Source: Bacillus sp. F19 (GTDB lineage: Bacteria; Bacillota; Bacilli; Bacillales; Bacillaceae). Taken from it: 64,000 bases of DNA. Numbering within the stretch: the stretch's first letter is position 1; every line of letters begins with the position of its first letter. Where the stretch lies: the NCBI GenBank assembly GCA_023823795.1, contig CP085710.1, positions 1,266,001 through 1,330,000 of the forward strand, read 5' to 3'. The notes under the pieces are model-generated. The model was given only the letters and a program-made list of their open reading frames with translations. It was not told where the DNA came from and did not search any database. This document shows positions 17,301 through 26,622 of this stretch, in pieces. Both the position numbers and the translations under genes were made by a program.

Positions 17301-17338
17301 AAACGCAGTGAAATTCATAAATGAATTCCACTGCGTTT
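17301..17338 (-). terminator. long-stem terminator of the TPR gene
   Basis: AAACGCAGTGAAATTCAT (17301-17318) pairs with ATGAATTCCACTGCGTTT (17321-17338) with one mismatch. On the minus strand it is followed by TTTTC. Confidence 0.75.
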
Positions 17339-17400
17339 AACTTTTACTTAAAATTAGCTTTTTAGGAGGAAATCTTCAGACGTTTTTCTATTTTTAATGA

Positions 17401-17943
17401 TTACCAGGTTTCATCAAGGTGCTGTGCATAGTAAGAGATCCCCCGTTTAAAGTATTGAAGGTTTTCATCAGTCGTGGTTTCCATCAAATTCATCAAGACT
17501 ATTTCCATTGCTTCTTTATATTTACCGGTATTATACAAAGCCATTGAATAAAAGACTTGCAGACCGCGATGTTCAGGAAACTGAGTCACACCGCGATGCA
17601 GGGTTTCAACTGCTTCATCATAGTGCCCCAAAAGACGATAAGTACTGCCTAGACCGAGTAAACATCTTTGTAGATCTGGTTCTGAAAGGCCTTGCTCAAT
17701 CGCTTTAACATAATAAGGAATCGCTTCTTTCCCAAAGCCGGAATTATCATAAGCAATCCCAATCTGATAATTAATCTCTGCGTTGTCTGGATAAACTTCA
17801 GACATTTTTAAAAGGAGGGTACGTGCTTCATTCAATAGAGTCATATCTTGTTTTGCGCGTCCGTTTTCACGCAGTGAAATAGCTTTGTTCAGAAGCTTAC
17901 GTAAATTTGTATTTTCAGAAGTGTTCTTAATTTTTTTATTCAT
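17401..17943 (-). CDS. tetratricopeptide-repeat protein
   Basis: 180 residues from an ATG preceded by GAAGGGGTG. About three to four TPR units are visible: AEINYQIGIAYDNSGFGKEA, LLGLGSTYRLLGHYDEAVE and FYSMALYNTGKYKEAMEI, each with the usual Gly-x-x-x-Tyr and Ala positions. TPRs form helical scaffolds for protein contacts. The partner is unknown. Similar short TPR proteins are common in Bacillus. There is no signal peptide, so it is cytosolic, and it is transcribed alone. Confidence 0.8.
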   Translation of the reverse strand: MNKKIKNTSENTNLRKLLNKAISLRENGRAKQDMTLLNEARTLLLKMSEVYPDNAEINYQIGIAYDNSGFGKEAIPYYVKAIEQGLSEPDLQRCLLGLGSTYRLLGHYDEAVETLHRGVTQFPEHRGLQVFYSMALYNTGKYKEAMEIVLMNLMETTTDENLQYFKRGISYYAQHLDETW

Positions 17944-18317
17944 TTTTTAATCACCCCTTCTGTTTTAGTGCTGGTCAAGCTAATACTGTCAGGGAGTATT
18001 CATTTTTGGCAGCTACTCTTAATAAAATAATCAGTGCATTAATCCTCCTTCAAATCTGAGCATTAACATTGAGTTCATTTGTATATTAATGTATATTATA
18101 TAAATGGTCAATTAAAAATCAGAATTTTTAAACAATAGATGATATAATATGTTTGTTTATAGCATTAAGAATGGTCGCATTTTAATTTGTATTCTTCTGA
18201 AATAAAGTGGAGCATTAAGTTGTCACAGGGCATAATTGGATAAACATAATAAACATGGTGAGTAATGAAAGGAACTGTTGTAGCAGTCTTTTTTTATTGC
18301 CTAACTTAGGAAGTTAG
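17944..18317. other. gene-free AT-rich stretch
   Basis: About 370 bases between the TPR gene and the esterase remnant. A few very short frames exist without ribosome binding sites; nothing else is supported. Confidence 0.4.
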
Positions 18318-18600
18318 AATGTAGGGATCACAAATGGATTCAATAAAATAAAAAATATCTTATTTGATATGAAAGATGAGTACTCAAAAATATTTATTAT
18401 TGGATTTAGTGCAGGGGCCACTATTTCTTGGTTATGCAGTGAGCTAGAGTTTGTGGATGGTATTGTCGGATACTATGGTTCACGAATTAGAGACTATGAA
18501 AATATATCTCCAAAATGTCCAACATTGCTGTTTTTTCCCCAAGCAGAAAAATCATTTAATGTTCATGAATTAATCTCAAATTTAATAACTGAGTCTTTAC
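18318..18600 (+). pseudogene. alpha/beta-hydrolase (dienelactone hydrolase-like) fragment
   Basis: The frame is protein-like from about 18336. It contains the nucleophile elbow GFSAGATISW and the following VDGIVGYYGSRIRDY, typical of dienelactone hydrolases. The N-terminal strands are missing upstream, and after CPTLLFFPQAEKSFNVHELI the frame enters the 52-bp repeat array. The Asp and His that complete the triad are therefore gone. This is an internal fragment trapped next to the repeats. Confidence 0.75.
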
Positions 18601-18601
18601 T

Positions 18602-19225
18602 CCGCTCACTCCTGGATTTGGGTACTCATAGAGTCCATATGATTCCTCTTTTTTGGCTCAATCCTGGATTTGGGTACTCATAGAGTCCATATGATTCCTC
18701 TTTTTTGGCTCAATCCTGGATTTGGGTACTCATAGGGTGCGTATGATTCCTCTTTTTTGGCTCAATCCTGGATTTGGGTACTCATAGGGTGCGTATGATT
18801 CCTCTTTTTTGGCTCACTCCTGGAGTTGGATACTCATTGAGTGAGTATGATTCCTCTTTTTTGGCTCAATCCTGGATTTGGGTACTCATAGGGTGCGTAT
18901 GATTCCCCTTTTCAGGCACAATCCTGGAGTTGGATACTCATTGAGTGCGTATGATTCCTCTTTTTTGGCTCACTCCTGGAGTTGGATACTCATAGAGTCC
19001 ATATGATTCCCCTTTTCAGGCTCAATCCTGGATTTGGGTACTCATAGGGTGCGTATGATTCCCCTTTTCAGGCTCAATCCTGGATTTGGGTACTCATAGG
19101 GTGCGTATGATTCCCCTTTTCAGGCTCGATCCTGGAGTTGGATACTCATTGAGTGCGTATGATTCCTCTTTTTTGGCTCGATCCTGGATTTGGGTACTCA
19201 TTGCGTGCGTCTCCTTTCTTTTTTT
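18602..19225. repeat. array of twelve 52-bp tandem repeats
   Basis: Units begin GGCTCAATCCTGG and end ATGATTCCTCTTTTTT or ATGATTCCCCTTTTCA, with an exact 52-base period and no spacers. Two core versions alternate: TGGATTTGGGTACTCATAGGGTG and TGGAGTTGGATACTCATTGAGTG (each shown in part). Several units hold an inverted repeat; in unit 5 ATACTCA-TTGAG-TGAGTAT is perfect. Unit 12 is degenerate at its end. The array lies between two truncated genes. Confidence 0.93.
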
Positions 19226-19353
19226 GAAGGAATAGGGAAATAAAAGCTTTTGCGCATTGAAGGCGAGCGCAATCGCCAACCTTCGACAAATCTGTCATAC
19301 AGGAGCTAAACAGGCACTTGCGCTTTTCTTATTAATTTGATGAGGTGAATGGG

Positions 19354-19542
19354 ATGAAAATTGTAACAATCGGCGGCGGTTCAAGCTATACACCGGAATT
19401 AATTGAAGGATTTATCAAACGCTACAGCGAGCTTCATGTATTGGAAATCTGGCTCGTTGATATCGAAGCCGGCAAGGAAAAGCTGGAGATTGTCGGACAA
19501 TTGGCAAGGGCGCATTCCTGTATTGGATTAAACGACGATTGA
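19354..19542 (+). pseudogene. N-terminal fragment of a family 4 6-phospho-beta-glucosidase (LicH-like)
   Basis: It starts properly (GAGGTG then ATG at 19354) and reads KIVTIGGGSSYTPELIEGF, the NAD-binding start of GH4 enzymes, with WLVDIEAGKEKLEIV after it. A real member has about 440 residues; this one leaves the family sequence after about 55 residues and stops at 19540-19542. The downstream sequence does not continue it. It is the left-over start of a deleted gene. Confidence 0.85.
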
Positions 19543-19568
19543 TCAAAAAAATAACCTCTTGGTATAAT
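19539..19568 (+). promoter_or_regulatory. sigma-A-like promoter without an obvious gene
   Basis: TTGATC (19539-19544) and TATAAT (19563-19568) with 18 bases between. A hairpin AAGCAGG-CAAG-CCTGCTT lies just downstream at 19580-19597. No plus-strand coding frame follows until patB at 20050. Confidence 0.4.
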
Positions 19569-20049
19569 ATGAGAGTCATAAGCAGGCAAGCCTGCTTCTC
19601 AAACACTGATTATAGGTGTGAATATTGCAAACATAAGCTTGCAGCTTGTACACATACATAGAGTTTGTGTATCTTTCACCTCGAGAAGATCCAACGACAT
19701 TGATCTCGTCATACAGATAGGTTATCTCTAAGTTCTCCCTTTCAATGACATTAAAAATGTTTAGTAGTGATGTTACAAGAACTCCAAATGCCTGCACTGA
19801 GGAAATTTTTTCTTTTTTTAGATAACAAAAAAAGGGGAATAGGGCCGATTAGTTAAACTTTATATGAAGAGAATTGTGGAACCTGATCCTGAAGGCAGGC
19901 TCCCTTACATTATCTAAAATATCAACTATAACATTCCATAGCCTCTAAAAAAGAAGTTCAGGATAAAAGGATAAAAGGATAAAAGCTCTTTACTTCCTGT
20001 ATAATATGGATGAATTATCTTTAGGGGATAAAAGATAGGAGAAAACGTC
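19569..20049. other. 480-bp stretch without a supported gene
   Basis: It contains the small hairpin at 19580-19597, three 8-bp tandem units GGATAAAA at 19961-19984, and a TATAAT at 20000-20005 that probably belongs to the patB promoter. No protein-like frame with a ribosome binding site is present. Confidence 0.4.
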
Positions 20050-21216
20050 ATGCAGCTAGAAAAATTTATTGATCGAAGAAAAACGCATTCTGTTAAATGG
20101 TACATAGAGGATCAAGATATTATTCCATTATGCATTGCAGATATGGATTTTCAAGTTTCAGAAGAAATCGTAAATGCTATAGGTCAAAAAGCAGCGCACG
20201 GAATATATGGCTATAGTACATTTTGTGAACGTTATTATGATGCTGTTCAGTATTGGTGGAAAACACAGTACAATTGGGAGTTAAAACGCGAGTGGATTTC
20301 TTTTAGCCCTGGAATTATTCCTGGAATAAATTTATTATTAAAAGCATTAACACAGCCAGGTGATGCGGTGATCGTGCAAGATCCTGTCTATTATCCGTTC
20401 TTTTCTACAATTGAAACACAAGGCTGTACCATTTTAAATAATTCTCTTGTCTGTTCGAATGGAACATATGAAATGGATTTTGAAGACTTTGAAGAAAAAG
20501 CATCACATCCCAATACGAAAATATTCATTTTGTGCAGCCCCCATAATCCAGTAGGAAGAGTTTGGACTCGTGAGGAATTGCGTAAAATTGGTGAAATTTG
20601 TGACAAACATGGTGTTTTTGTCATTTCGGATGAAATGCATGGAGATTTAACTTACGCAGGTTATAAACATATACCATTTGCAACCGTTCACCCAAACCAT
20701 TTAAAGTTTTCTATTACATGTGCTGCACCAAGTAAAACTTTTAATATCGCAGGCATGCAAAGCTCTATTTTTATTATTGCAAATAGAGATGTGAAAGAAA
20801 AATATGAAGCCCTATTAACAGGATACGGTTTAATGCGTCCAAATGCCTTCGCAGTCGAAGGAACGATTGCTGCCTATTATAAGGGATTGCCATGGCTTCA
20901 AAAAGTAAGGGGTTATTTAGAAGAGAACCTTCAGTATGTATGTGCTTATTTAAAAGAACATATTCCTTCTATTAAAGTGGTGAAACCTGAAGCGACTCAT
21001 TTGATTTGGCTGGATTGCCGTGATCTTGGGATTCCTCACGAAGAGCTGCATACATTCTTTTTAGAAAATGCAAGAGTTCGCCTTGATGAAGGAATGAAAT
21101 TCGGTAAAGGCGGGTATGGGTTTGAACGTATAAATATTGCATGTCCTCGTGAGGTTTTAACGGAAGCTTTACTTAGAATGAAAGCTGCTGTAAAAGGAAA
21201 AGAAGAAACCTGCTGA
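20050..21216 (+). CDS. patB: PLP-dependent C-S lyase PatB/MalY type
   Basis: 388 residues, class I/II aminotransferase fold. The PLP lysine is Lys229 (APSKTFNIAG); Asp194 (ISDEMHGDL) and Asn166 (SPHNPVGR) complete the cofactor site, and the family signature IADMDF is at residues 29-34. Members cleave cystathionine or related thioethers; B. subtilis PatB has this activity. GATAGGAG lies 8 bases before the ATG, and a TATAAT at 20000 may drive it. CutC follows 45 bp downstream, probably in the same transcript. Confidence 0.88.
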   Translation: MQLEKFIDRRKTHSVKWYIEDQDIIPLCIADMDFQVSEEIVNAIGQKAAHGIYGYSTFCERYYDAVQYWWKTQYNWELKREWISFSPGIIPGINLLLKALTQPGDAVIVQDPVYYPFFSTIETQGCTILNNSLVCSNGTYEMDFEDFEEKASHPNTKIFILCSPHNPVGRVWTREELRKIGEICDKHGVFVISDEMHGDLTYAGYKHIPFATVHPNHLKFSITCAAPSKTFNIAGMQSSIFIIANRDVKEKYEALLTGYGLMRPNAFAVEGTIAAYYKGLPWLQKVRGYLEENLQYVCAYLKEHIPSIKVVKPEATHLIWLDCRDLGIPHEELHTFFLENARVRLDEGMKFGKGGYGFERINIACPREVLTEALLRMKAAVKGKEETC

Positions 21217-21261
21217 TTTAGGTGGAATAAAAAATTTTAAACAAAATTAGGAGAACAGATT

Positions 21262-21945
21262 ATGATTATCGAAACCATCGCTGATTCCCTTGAAGATGCA
21301 AAAATCGCACAAACTGCTGGTGCCGATCGGATAGAATTAGTCACAGGATTGATGGAAGGAGGGCTTACACCAAGCTATGGTTTAATTAGAAGTGTGTGCA
21401 GCGAATTAACGATTCCAGTGAATGTGATGATTCGCCCGCATAGCCGCAACTTTTGTTATACAGAAGAAGACTTGAATATTATGTTAGAAGATATTAAGAT
21501 TTGCCGCGATTTAGGTGCTGCTGGAGTTGTCTTTGGTGCTTTAACGCAAGAGAAGAAAATAGATGAGGATAAGGTAATGAAGTTAATTCAAGCCTCAAAA
21601 GGGTTAGATATTACATTCCACCGGGCGTTTGACGAGGTTGATCATCTGTTCACGGCTTTAGGAGTTCTTCAGAAATACCCTGAGATATCTAGAATCCTCA
21701 CATCCGGCAGCAAGCAAAAAGCTACAGAAGCGATCGAAGAGCTGGGTCAGCTGGCAGACCTTTCGGCAGGGACTGGACCTTCCATTATGGCAGGATCAGG
21801 ATTAACACCTCAAAATTTGCAGGCATTCTTAAAAAAGGTAAACGTGAGAGAAGTACACTTTGGTTCAGGAATCCGTTTTGAATCAAGCTATCAGAACCCT
21901 ATCGATCCTAACAAAATAAAAACGATCAGGAAAATCGTTTCATAA
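21262..21945 (+). CDS. cutC: copper homeostasis protein CutC family
   Basis: 227 residues forming a TIM-barrel. It has the family hallmarks IETIADSLEDA, GADRIELVTGLMEGG, IRPHSRNFCY and ITFHRAFDE, with His and Arg residues near the barrel mouth. Despite the name, a direct copper role is uncertain in bacteria. ATTAGGAG precedes the ATG. It follows patB and ends before a shared bidirectional terminator. It lies 6 kb from the copper operon, with no sign of a CsoR box. Confidence 0.9.
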   Translation: MIIETIADSLEDAKIAQTAGADRIELVTGLMEGGLTPSYGLIRSVCSELTIPVNVMIRPHSRNFCYTEEDLNIMLEDIKICRDLGAAGVVFGALTQEKKIDEDKVMKLIQASKGLDITFHRAFDEVDHLFTALGVLQKYPEISRILTSGSKQKATEAIEELGQLADLSAGTGPSIMAGSGLTPQNLQAFLKKVNVREVHFGSGIRFESSYQNPIDPNKIKTIRKIVS

Positions 21946-22030
21946 AGAGTGTCTTCACTTTTGTTAGAATTCGCTTTTACGACAGATTTGGATTGATAAT
22001 TTAAGAGACGAATTAGTTTAACCATCAGCG

Positions 22031-22068
22031 AAAAGGCTGCAGACATTTATTAAATCCTGCAGCCTTTT
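22031..22068. terminator. bidirectional terminator between cutC and tatC
   Basis: AAAAGGCTGCAG (22031-22042) pairs perfectly with CTGCAGCCTTTT (22057-22068). It serves the two convergent genes. Confidence 0.85.
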
Positions 22069-22070
22069 GT

Positions 22071-22817
22071 TTATGAAGTTTTTTTCAATGGGATAATTGT
22101 TTCAGATTGCTTTGGCTGTTTTTTTCTATAAACCAATTTAGATAAGCTTACACTGATTTCATATAAAACGAATAACGGTACAATAACAAGTATGTCTGAA
22201 ATAAGGTCAGGGGGGGTTATGAAAATAGCAATCAATGTAAGTAAAAAGTAAGAGATCTTTCTTGCTTTAGAGAGCAGCATCGGGTTAATGATGCCAATTG
22301 AGGTAAGAAACATAGCTATTAAGGGTATTTCAAAAAGCAATCCAAACGGCAGTGTCAGATTGATCATAAATTTAAAGTACTTTTCTGCAGTAAACATGGT
22401 TTCAAAATGTCCTTTTGATAAAGAGATTAAAAAATTAAGGACAAGCGGATAGACGATAAAGTAACCGAATGATAAACCTGCAACAAATAAAGTAAACAAT
22501 CCTGGAATATACGCTAACGCTGTTTTCCGTTCCTTATCGGATAATGCCGGTTTTACAAACAGCCACATTTGATAAGCTGCAATAGGAATAGTCAGTGCGA
22601 TAGCAATGACCCCTGCAATCGTAAAATAGACCCACAGAATTTCACTTGGCCCTAAGACAGCTAAGTTATGACTGAGATCCCGAACCAGCCATTCGTATAT
22701 TTCCTGAACATATAGGAATGAACCAAATAAAAAAATGGCAAAAGCGACTAAAACAAAAATTAACCGTTTCCTTAACTCCCCCAGGTGATTAACAAAAGAT
22801 AACTCTTTATTGTTCAT
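22071..22817 (-). CDS. tatC: Tat translocase subunit TatC
   Basis: 248 residues from the ATG at 22817, preceded by AAAGGGAGAAG; an in-frame ATG 39 bases upstream is less likely. The signature SFVNHLGELRKRL opens the protein and six membrane helices follow; ETMFTAEKYFKFM and FEIPLIAMFL are family features. TatC binds the twin-arginine signal and, with TatA, moves folded proteins across the membrane. The gene ends an operon with tatA and a Tat substrate, as in the phoD-tatAd-tatCd operon of B. subtilis. Confidence 0.95.
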   Translation of the reverse strand: MNNKELSFVNHLGELRKRLIFVLVAFAIFLFGSFLYVQEIYEWLVRDLSHNLAVLGPSEILWVYFTIAGVIAIALTIPIAAYQMWLFVKPALSDKERKTALAYIPGLFTLFVAGLSFGYFIVYPLVLNFLISLSKGHFETMFTAEKYFKFMINLTLPFGLLFEIPLIAMFLTSIGIINPMLLSKARKISYFLLTLIAIFITPPDLISDILVIVPLFVLYEISVSLSKLVYRKKQPKQSETIIPLKKTS

Positions 22818-22883
22818 ATAAGCTTCTCCCTTTTTGAAAATAAGAGGAAGATGCAAACATGGTGTTTACATCTTCGGGCACTT

Positions 22884-23063
22884 TTACTTAGAGCTGCTGT
22901 TATCTTCTTTTTCTTCTGACATGATATCCTTTGCTGAGCTTTTAAATTCTCTTAATGTATTACCAAATGCACGCCCAATTTCAGGTAACTTAGATGGCCC
23001 AAATATGATGAGTGCAATAATTAAAATTAATATTAGACCTGGCACTCCTATGTTTTGTAACAT
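22884..23063 (-). CDS. tatA: Tat translocase subunit TatA
   Basis: 59 residues: one N-terminal membrane helix ([13 protein letters not shown]), the hinge [14 protein letters not shown], an amphipathic helix ([11 protein letters not shown]) and a charged tail. This is the complete TatA/E plan. GGAGGCAGCAGC precedes the ATG. It lies between the phosphoesterase and tatC with short spacers (58 and 66 bp). In Bacillus one TatA protein does the work of TatA and TatB. Confidence 0.95.
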   Translation of the reverse strand: MLQNIGVPGLILILIIALIIFGPSKLPEIGRAFGNTLREFKSSAKDIMSEEKEDNSSSK

Positions 23064-23121
23064 GCTGCTGCCTCCATTAAAAATATTTTTAAACGATTGA
23101 GACGAATAAGATGAGATACAT

Positions 23122-24321
23122 TTATCCCTTTACTCTATCATTTAATGGTAAAGGATCCATACTTTGATCGTTGTTTGTTAAATCAATTCCATAGTCCTTA
23201 GCGAAAACCATATGGGTTTCAACAAGAACACCTTCTTTATTTTCATCTAAATTGAATACTCTTGCTCCACGTAGTCTGTTGTTATCAGCACCACCAAGAC
23301 CGTACGTTCCAAAACCTGTGTTACCAGCATACCCAAGCAAAATTCCATAATAGTTGCCACAATAGGTGTTTGTATGATCATGTCCGCAGAAAACTCCTTT
23401 AACGTCTCCTCTATCTAACATGGCTGAAAATAAGCCGCCGTTAACCGGTCCTGGACATTCAACTTCATTTCTTTCTCCTACTATTTTATGCCTTGCCATT
23501 GCAAGCTCATGGCTTTCTTGTGTTCTGACGTCTACGCCTCCATGCCACATAAAACGATGCTCCCATAAAGGGATATGAATGAATACGAGTGAAGGAACTT
23601 TATAACCGTATTGCTTCTCAATTTTTTTAGATTGCTCATAGTACCAGTTCACTTGATTGAAACGGAGCCAGTCCCAAGTTGGGTATCCTTTAAAATCTTG
23701 CCCAGCTATTTTTGCTGGTGCATATCTTCCGCTATCAAGAAGCCAGAGGTTGAATGCGGCTTTATCGCCTTTTGATTTTCTTATTAAGATGTTCATGTTT
23801 CCTGTTCCAGAAAGGCCCTTTTCTCCAGGTTCATTCATATTATATTTGTAATTACTATAGAACTTCAGCATGTCATTTTCATACATTCCAGTCTTGGCTG
23901 AACAATCTTCATCATGATTTCCAAATGTAACCGCCCATTTAATTCCTCTTTTTTCCATTGGCTGAGCTACATTATTTAGGGCTTGTTGCATCTCTAATTC
24001 CGTATCAATGCCTGATTCAATATTGTCACCGTTAAGAACAACAAAATCCGGCTTCTCTGAGTCAAGAACTTTCTCCATAAGTTCAATTGTTCTGCGATCA
24101 ATTCGTTCATCATCTTGAGTATCGTTAAATTGTACAACTTTAAACTTGCCATCTGAGTTAAATTGAAGCTTAGCATTTTCTGATTGTTCAGCATGTGCTT
24201 TATTAGTCAATAAATCACCCGGCAAACCAGTAGAAGCAAGTGTTAACGCAAGCGTACTCATTCCGCCTATTTTTATAAAACTCCTTCTGTCCAGCCCTTT
24301 GTTTAGATCCTGATTACTCAT
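23122..24321 (-). CDS. Tat-exported metallophosphoesterase
   Basis: 399 residues from the ATG at 24321 (CTGGAGG upstream). The N-terminus [11 protein letters not shown] with a hydrophobic stretch and a KAHAE cleavage region is a textbook twin-arginine signal. The calcineurin-like motifs appear in order: [32 protein letters not shown] and CGHDHTN, giving a two-metal site. It is of the Dcr2-like group rather than PhoD itself. Being first in an operon with tatA and tatC, it is almost certainly the dedicated cargo. Role in phosphate scavenging is inferred from the phoD parallel. Confidence 0.9.
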   Translation of the reverse strand: MSNQDLNKGLDRRSFIKIGGMSTLALTLASTGLPGDLLTNKAHAEQSENAKLQFNSDGKFKVVQFNDTQDDERIDRRTIELMEKVLDSEKPDFVVLNGDNIESGIDTELEMQQALNNVAQPMEKRGIKWAVTFGNHDEDCSAKTGMYENDMLKFYSNYKYNMNEPGEKGLSGTGNMNILIRKSKGDKAAFNLWLLDSGRYAPAKIAGQDFKGYPTWDWLRFNQVNWYYEQSKKIEKQYGYKVPSLVFIHIPLWEHRFMWHGGVDVRTQESHELAMARHKIVGERNEVECPGPVNGGLFSAMLDRGDVKGVFCGHDHTNTYCGNYYGILLGYAGNTGFGTYGLGGADNNRLRGARVFNLDENKEGVLVETHMVFAKDYGIDLTNNDQSMDPLPLNDRVKG

Positions 24322-24744
24322 AAAATTACCTCCAGTTTTTTTGTAATTAAAAAATCCTAGCAATTGAAAAGAGTAAAAATAGAGGAAATAACTTATACAA
24401 TTTTAAGTAAAACAGTCCATATTTAAAATTGAGTTGCCGCCAATATCCCCGTAATCTACTTTTTCATCATAGTATATAAATATTGATAGATTATTAAACA
24501 AAACAGCAATTTAAGTAAATAAAACAAAACAAAAAACAAAAATAAACAGCTTATTTCGCATGAAAATGAAGCTTATTAGACTTGCTATGAGATGAAAGCT
24601 TGATAATCGAACAGATTAGACTTTTGATTTCGTTTTGATTTTTGTTTAATTTTACAAAAGTTAATATTTTCCCTGTCTTGTATTTATATAACTTTTTTAT
24701 AATAGGTTAATTAAAAACAAACCAAAACAAAATGGGGGAAGGAA
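24322..24744. promoter_or_regulatory. divergent control region rich in AAACAAA repeats
   Basis: This stretch separates the Tat operon and the DeoR gene. Around 24495-24545 there are several AAAACAAA units. Around 24625-24650 the complementary TTTTGATTT/TTTTTGTTT appears. AAAACAAACCAAAACAAAA lies directly before the DeoR start. DeoR-family proteins often bind such repeated A/C-T/G tracts, so autoregulation is plausible. Confidence 0.35.
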
Positions 24745-25536
24745 ATGAAAATGAATGATAGATATAAAGCGATAATCAGAGAACTAGAAATGAAAAATAA
24801 GATTGGCGTAGCAGATATAGCTATAAAATTAAACGTGACGCCTGAAACAATCAGAAAAGACCTGAGTGCACTCGAAGAGAAAAAGAAATTGCGCAGAATT
24901 CATGGGGGAGCCATCCAATATCTTGGTGTGATTAAAGAGCCTCATTTTAATAAAAAAGTCGGAATCTTTCATCCACAGAAAAAAATGATAGGAGAAGCTG
25001 CGGCGACTTTTATTATGGATGGAGATTTAATAGCTCTGGATGTCGGCACAACCATTTTTCAAATTGCAAGTGCTATTAAAGATGTCAAAAATGTAACAAT
25101 CGTGACCAATTCTCTGGCAGCAGCTGAACTATTAAATAGTCGGATCGAAAACAGGTTATTTAATGGAAAAGTCATTGTCCTCGGAGGCGTTTCCAATCCT
25201 CTGCAGCGTTCTATATGCGGGTCCATAACCAATAAGTTATTGGAACAATTTTATTTTGACAAAGCCTTTATTTCTTGCGGGGGAATAAACAAGGATGGAA
25301 TTTGTGATTTTAATGTAGAAGAAGCAACGGCTTCTTCTATTATGATGAAGAGATCAAAACAAGTAATTGTTGCAGCTGATTCTTCTAAACTGAATCAAAG
25401 AGCTCTTTTCCATATAGGGCCATTCTCTGCTATTGACTGTCTGATTACTGATCAAAAAATGCCGGTTGACTGGTCGAAAGATCCAGTTATTGGTGAAGTA
25501 GATTGGATAAATGCAGGTCACGCCAATGAGAGTTGA
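24745..25536 (+). CDS. DeoR-family transcription regulator
   Basis: 263 residues. The N-terminal winged HTH has the DeoR signature (VADIAIKLNVTPETIRKDL, then RIHGGA). The sensor domain has GTTIFQIASAI, the NSLAAAELL stretch, VLGGV and ADSSKL, the sugar-phosphate-binding loops of this family. It probably represses a sugar or polyol operon. The only co-transcribed partner is the broken PHP gene, which overlaps its end by 11 bp. GGGGGAAGG precedes the start. The inducer cannot be told from the sequence. Confidence 0.9.
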   Translation: MKMNDRYKAIIRELEMKNKIGVADIAIKLNVTPETIRKDLSALEEKKKLRRIHGGAIQYLGVIKEPHFNKKVGIFHPQKKMIGEAAATFIMDGDLIALDVGTTIFQIASAIKDVKNVTIVTNSLAAAELLNSRIENRLFNGKVIVLGGVSNPLQRSICGSITNKLLEQFYFDKAFISCGGINKDGICDFNVEEATASSIMMKRSKQVIVAADSSKLNQRALFHIGPFSAIDCLITDQKMPVDWSKDPVIGEVDWINAGHANES

Positions 25537-26541
25537 TTATCACGTTCATCTTGAAGAAGGTCCGTATACATCTAATTGGCTGAAAAAAACCTATCAAAAC
25601 CTTCTTATAGGACAGCATTTTTCGCCAGAAGAAAAATCCTCGAAACAATGGGCTGCCCAATCCGTGCAAAAGTTATCTGAAAGAATGATAAAAGGAGCTT
25701 ATGATCCAAGCTGGCTTGATTTATATCTTGAAAATGCGAAAAGAAAAGGAATCAAAGAAGTCGGGATAGTGGATCATTTATATCGTTTTACAGATTGCCG
25801 AAAGTATTTTGAAAAGAACATGCAGCTTGATGAAAGTCCGATCGGCCGCATGCAAAAGCAATGGTTAAATCTAGTCATGACCGAAAGCATGGATCATTTT
25901 GCGGAATCCATTTCAAGAAATAAAGAAAAATAGGCCAAGCAAGGTGTGCAGTTAAAAATAGGAATAGAAGCAGACTATTTTGAGGATGATGAAGAGGATT
26001 TATCTGCATTGCTTTGCAAGCATGATTGGGATTTTATTAATGGCTCTGTTCATTTTATCAATGGATGGGGATTTGATAATCCTAAAACGATCGATGAGTT
26101 TGAAAATTATGAAGTACATGAATTATATGAAACATTCTTTAGAATCGTGGAAAAGGCCATCAGAAGCGACTTGTTTGACTATATTTCCCACCTGGATAAT
26201 ATTAAAGTTTTCGGCTACCGTCCGCATAACGATCTTTTGCTGCCCATGTACAAAAGGATAGTAAAAGCTTTAAAAGAAATGGATGCAGCTACAGAGGTTA
26301 ACGCAGGGTTATTTTACCGATTTCCGGTAAAAGAAATGTGCCCAAGTGAACCATTTCTTCATTTATTAATCGAAAATGAGATTCCATTGCTTCTTTCTTC
26401 TGATGCCCATTTTCCAGAGGATAAGGTGCTTTTCTAGATGAAAACATTGAGATGCTGATTAATAAAGGGGTAAAGGAAATCGCTACTTTTGATAAGAGGA
26501 AACGGATTATGAAGCCTTTTTCGATTAGGGATCTTCATTAA
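25526..26541 (+). pseudogene. PHP-domain phosphoesterase, disrupted twice
   Basis: The frame starts at the ATG at 25526, inside the end of the DeoR gene, and reads RVDYHVHLEEGPYT, a PHP metal-binding motif. It is stopped by TAG at 25931-25933, then continues in the same frame with GIEADYFEDD, NGSVHFING and SDAHFPED. A one-base loss near 26423 shifts the end: the proper C-terminus (AFLDENIEML to SIRDLH, stop 26539-26541) is in another frame. The intact protein would have about 338 residues and resemble histidinol-phosphatase-type enzymes. Confidence 0.88.
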
Positions 26542-26566
26542 AAATACTTTAGCAGAAAACAGATAA

Positions 26567-26606
26567 AAACACCTTAAATCTTAATATGCGATTTAAGGTG
26601 TTTTTT
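26567..26606. terminator. bidirectional terminator
   Basis: AAACACCTTAAATC (26567-26580) pairs perfectly with GATTTAAGGTGTTT (26590-26603), with T and A runs at the flanks. It ends the DeoR/PHP transcript and probably the LacI gene as well. Confidence 0.85.
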
Positions 26607-26622
26607 AAAATGAAAAAATGTA

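Noticed and set aside
18602-19225. CRISPR array
   Set aside because: The 52-bp units are directly adjacent with no unique spacers, units differ from each other, and no cas gene is near.
19576-19797. Minus-strand 73-residue frame between the LicH remnant and patB
   Set aside because: No ribosome binding site and the composition is not convincingly protein-like.
22834-23100. Plus-strand 88-residue frame
   Set aside because: It is antisense to tatA, whose minus-strand product shows the complete TatA pattern with a ribosome binding site.
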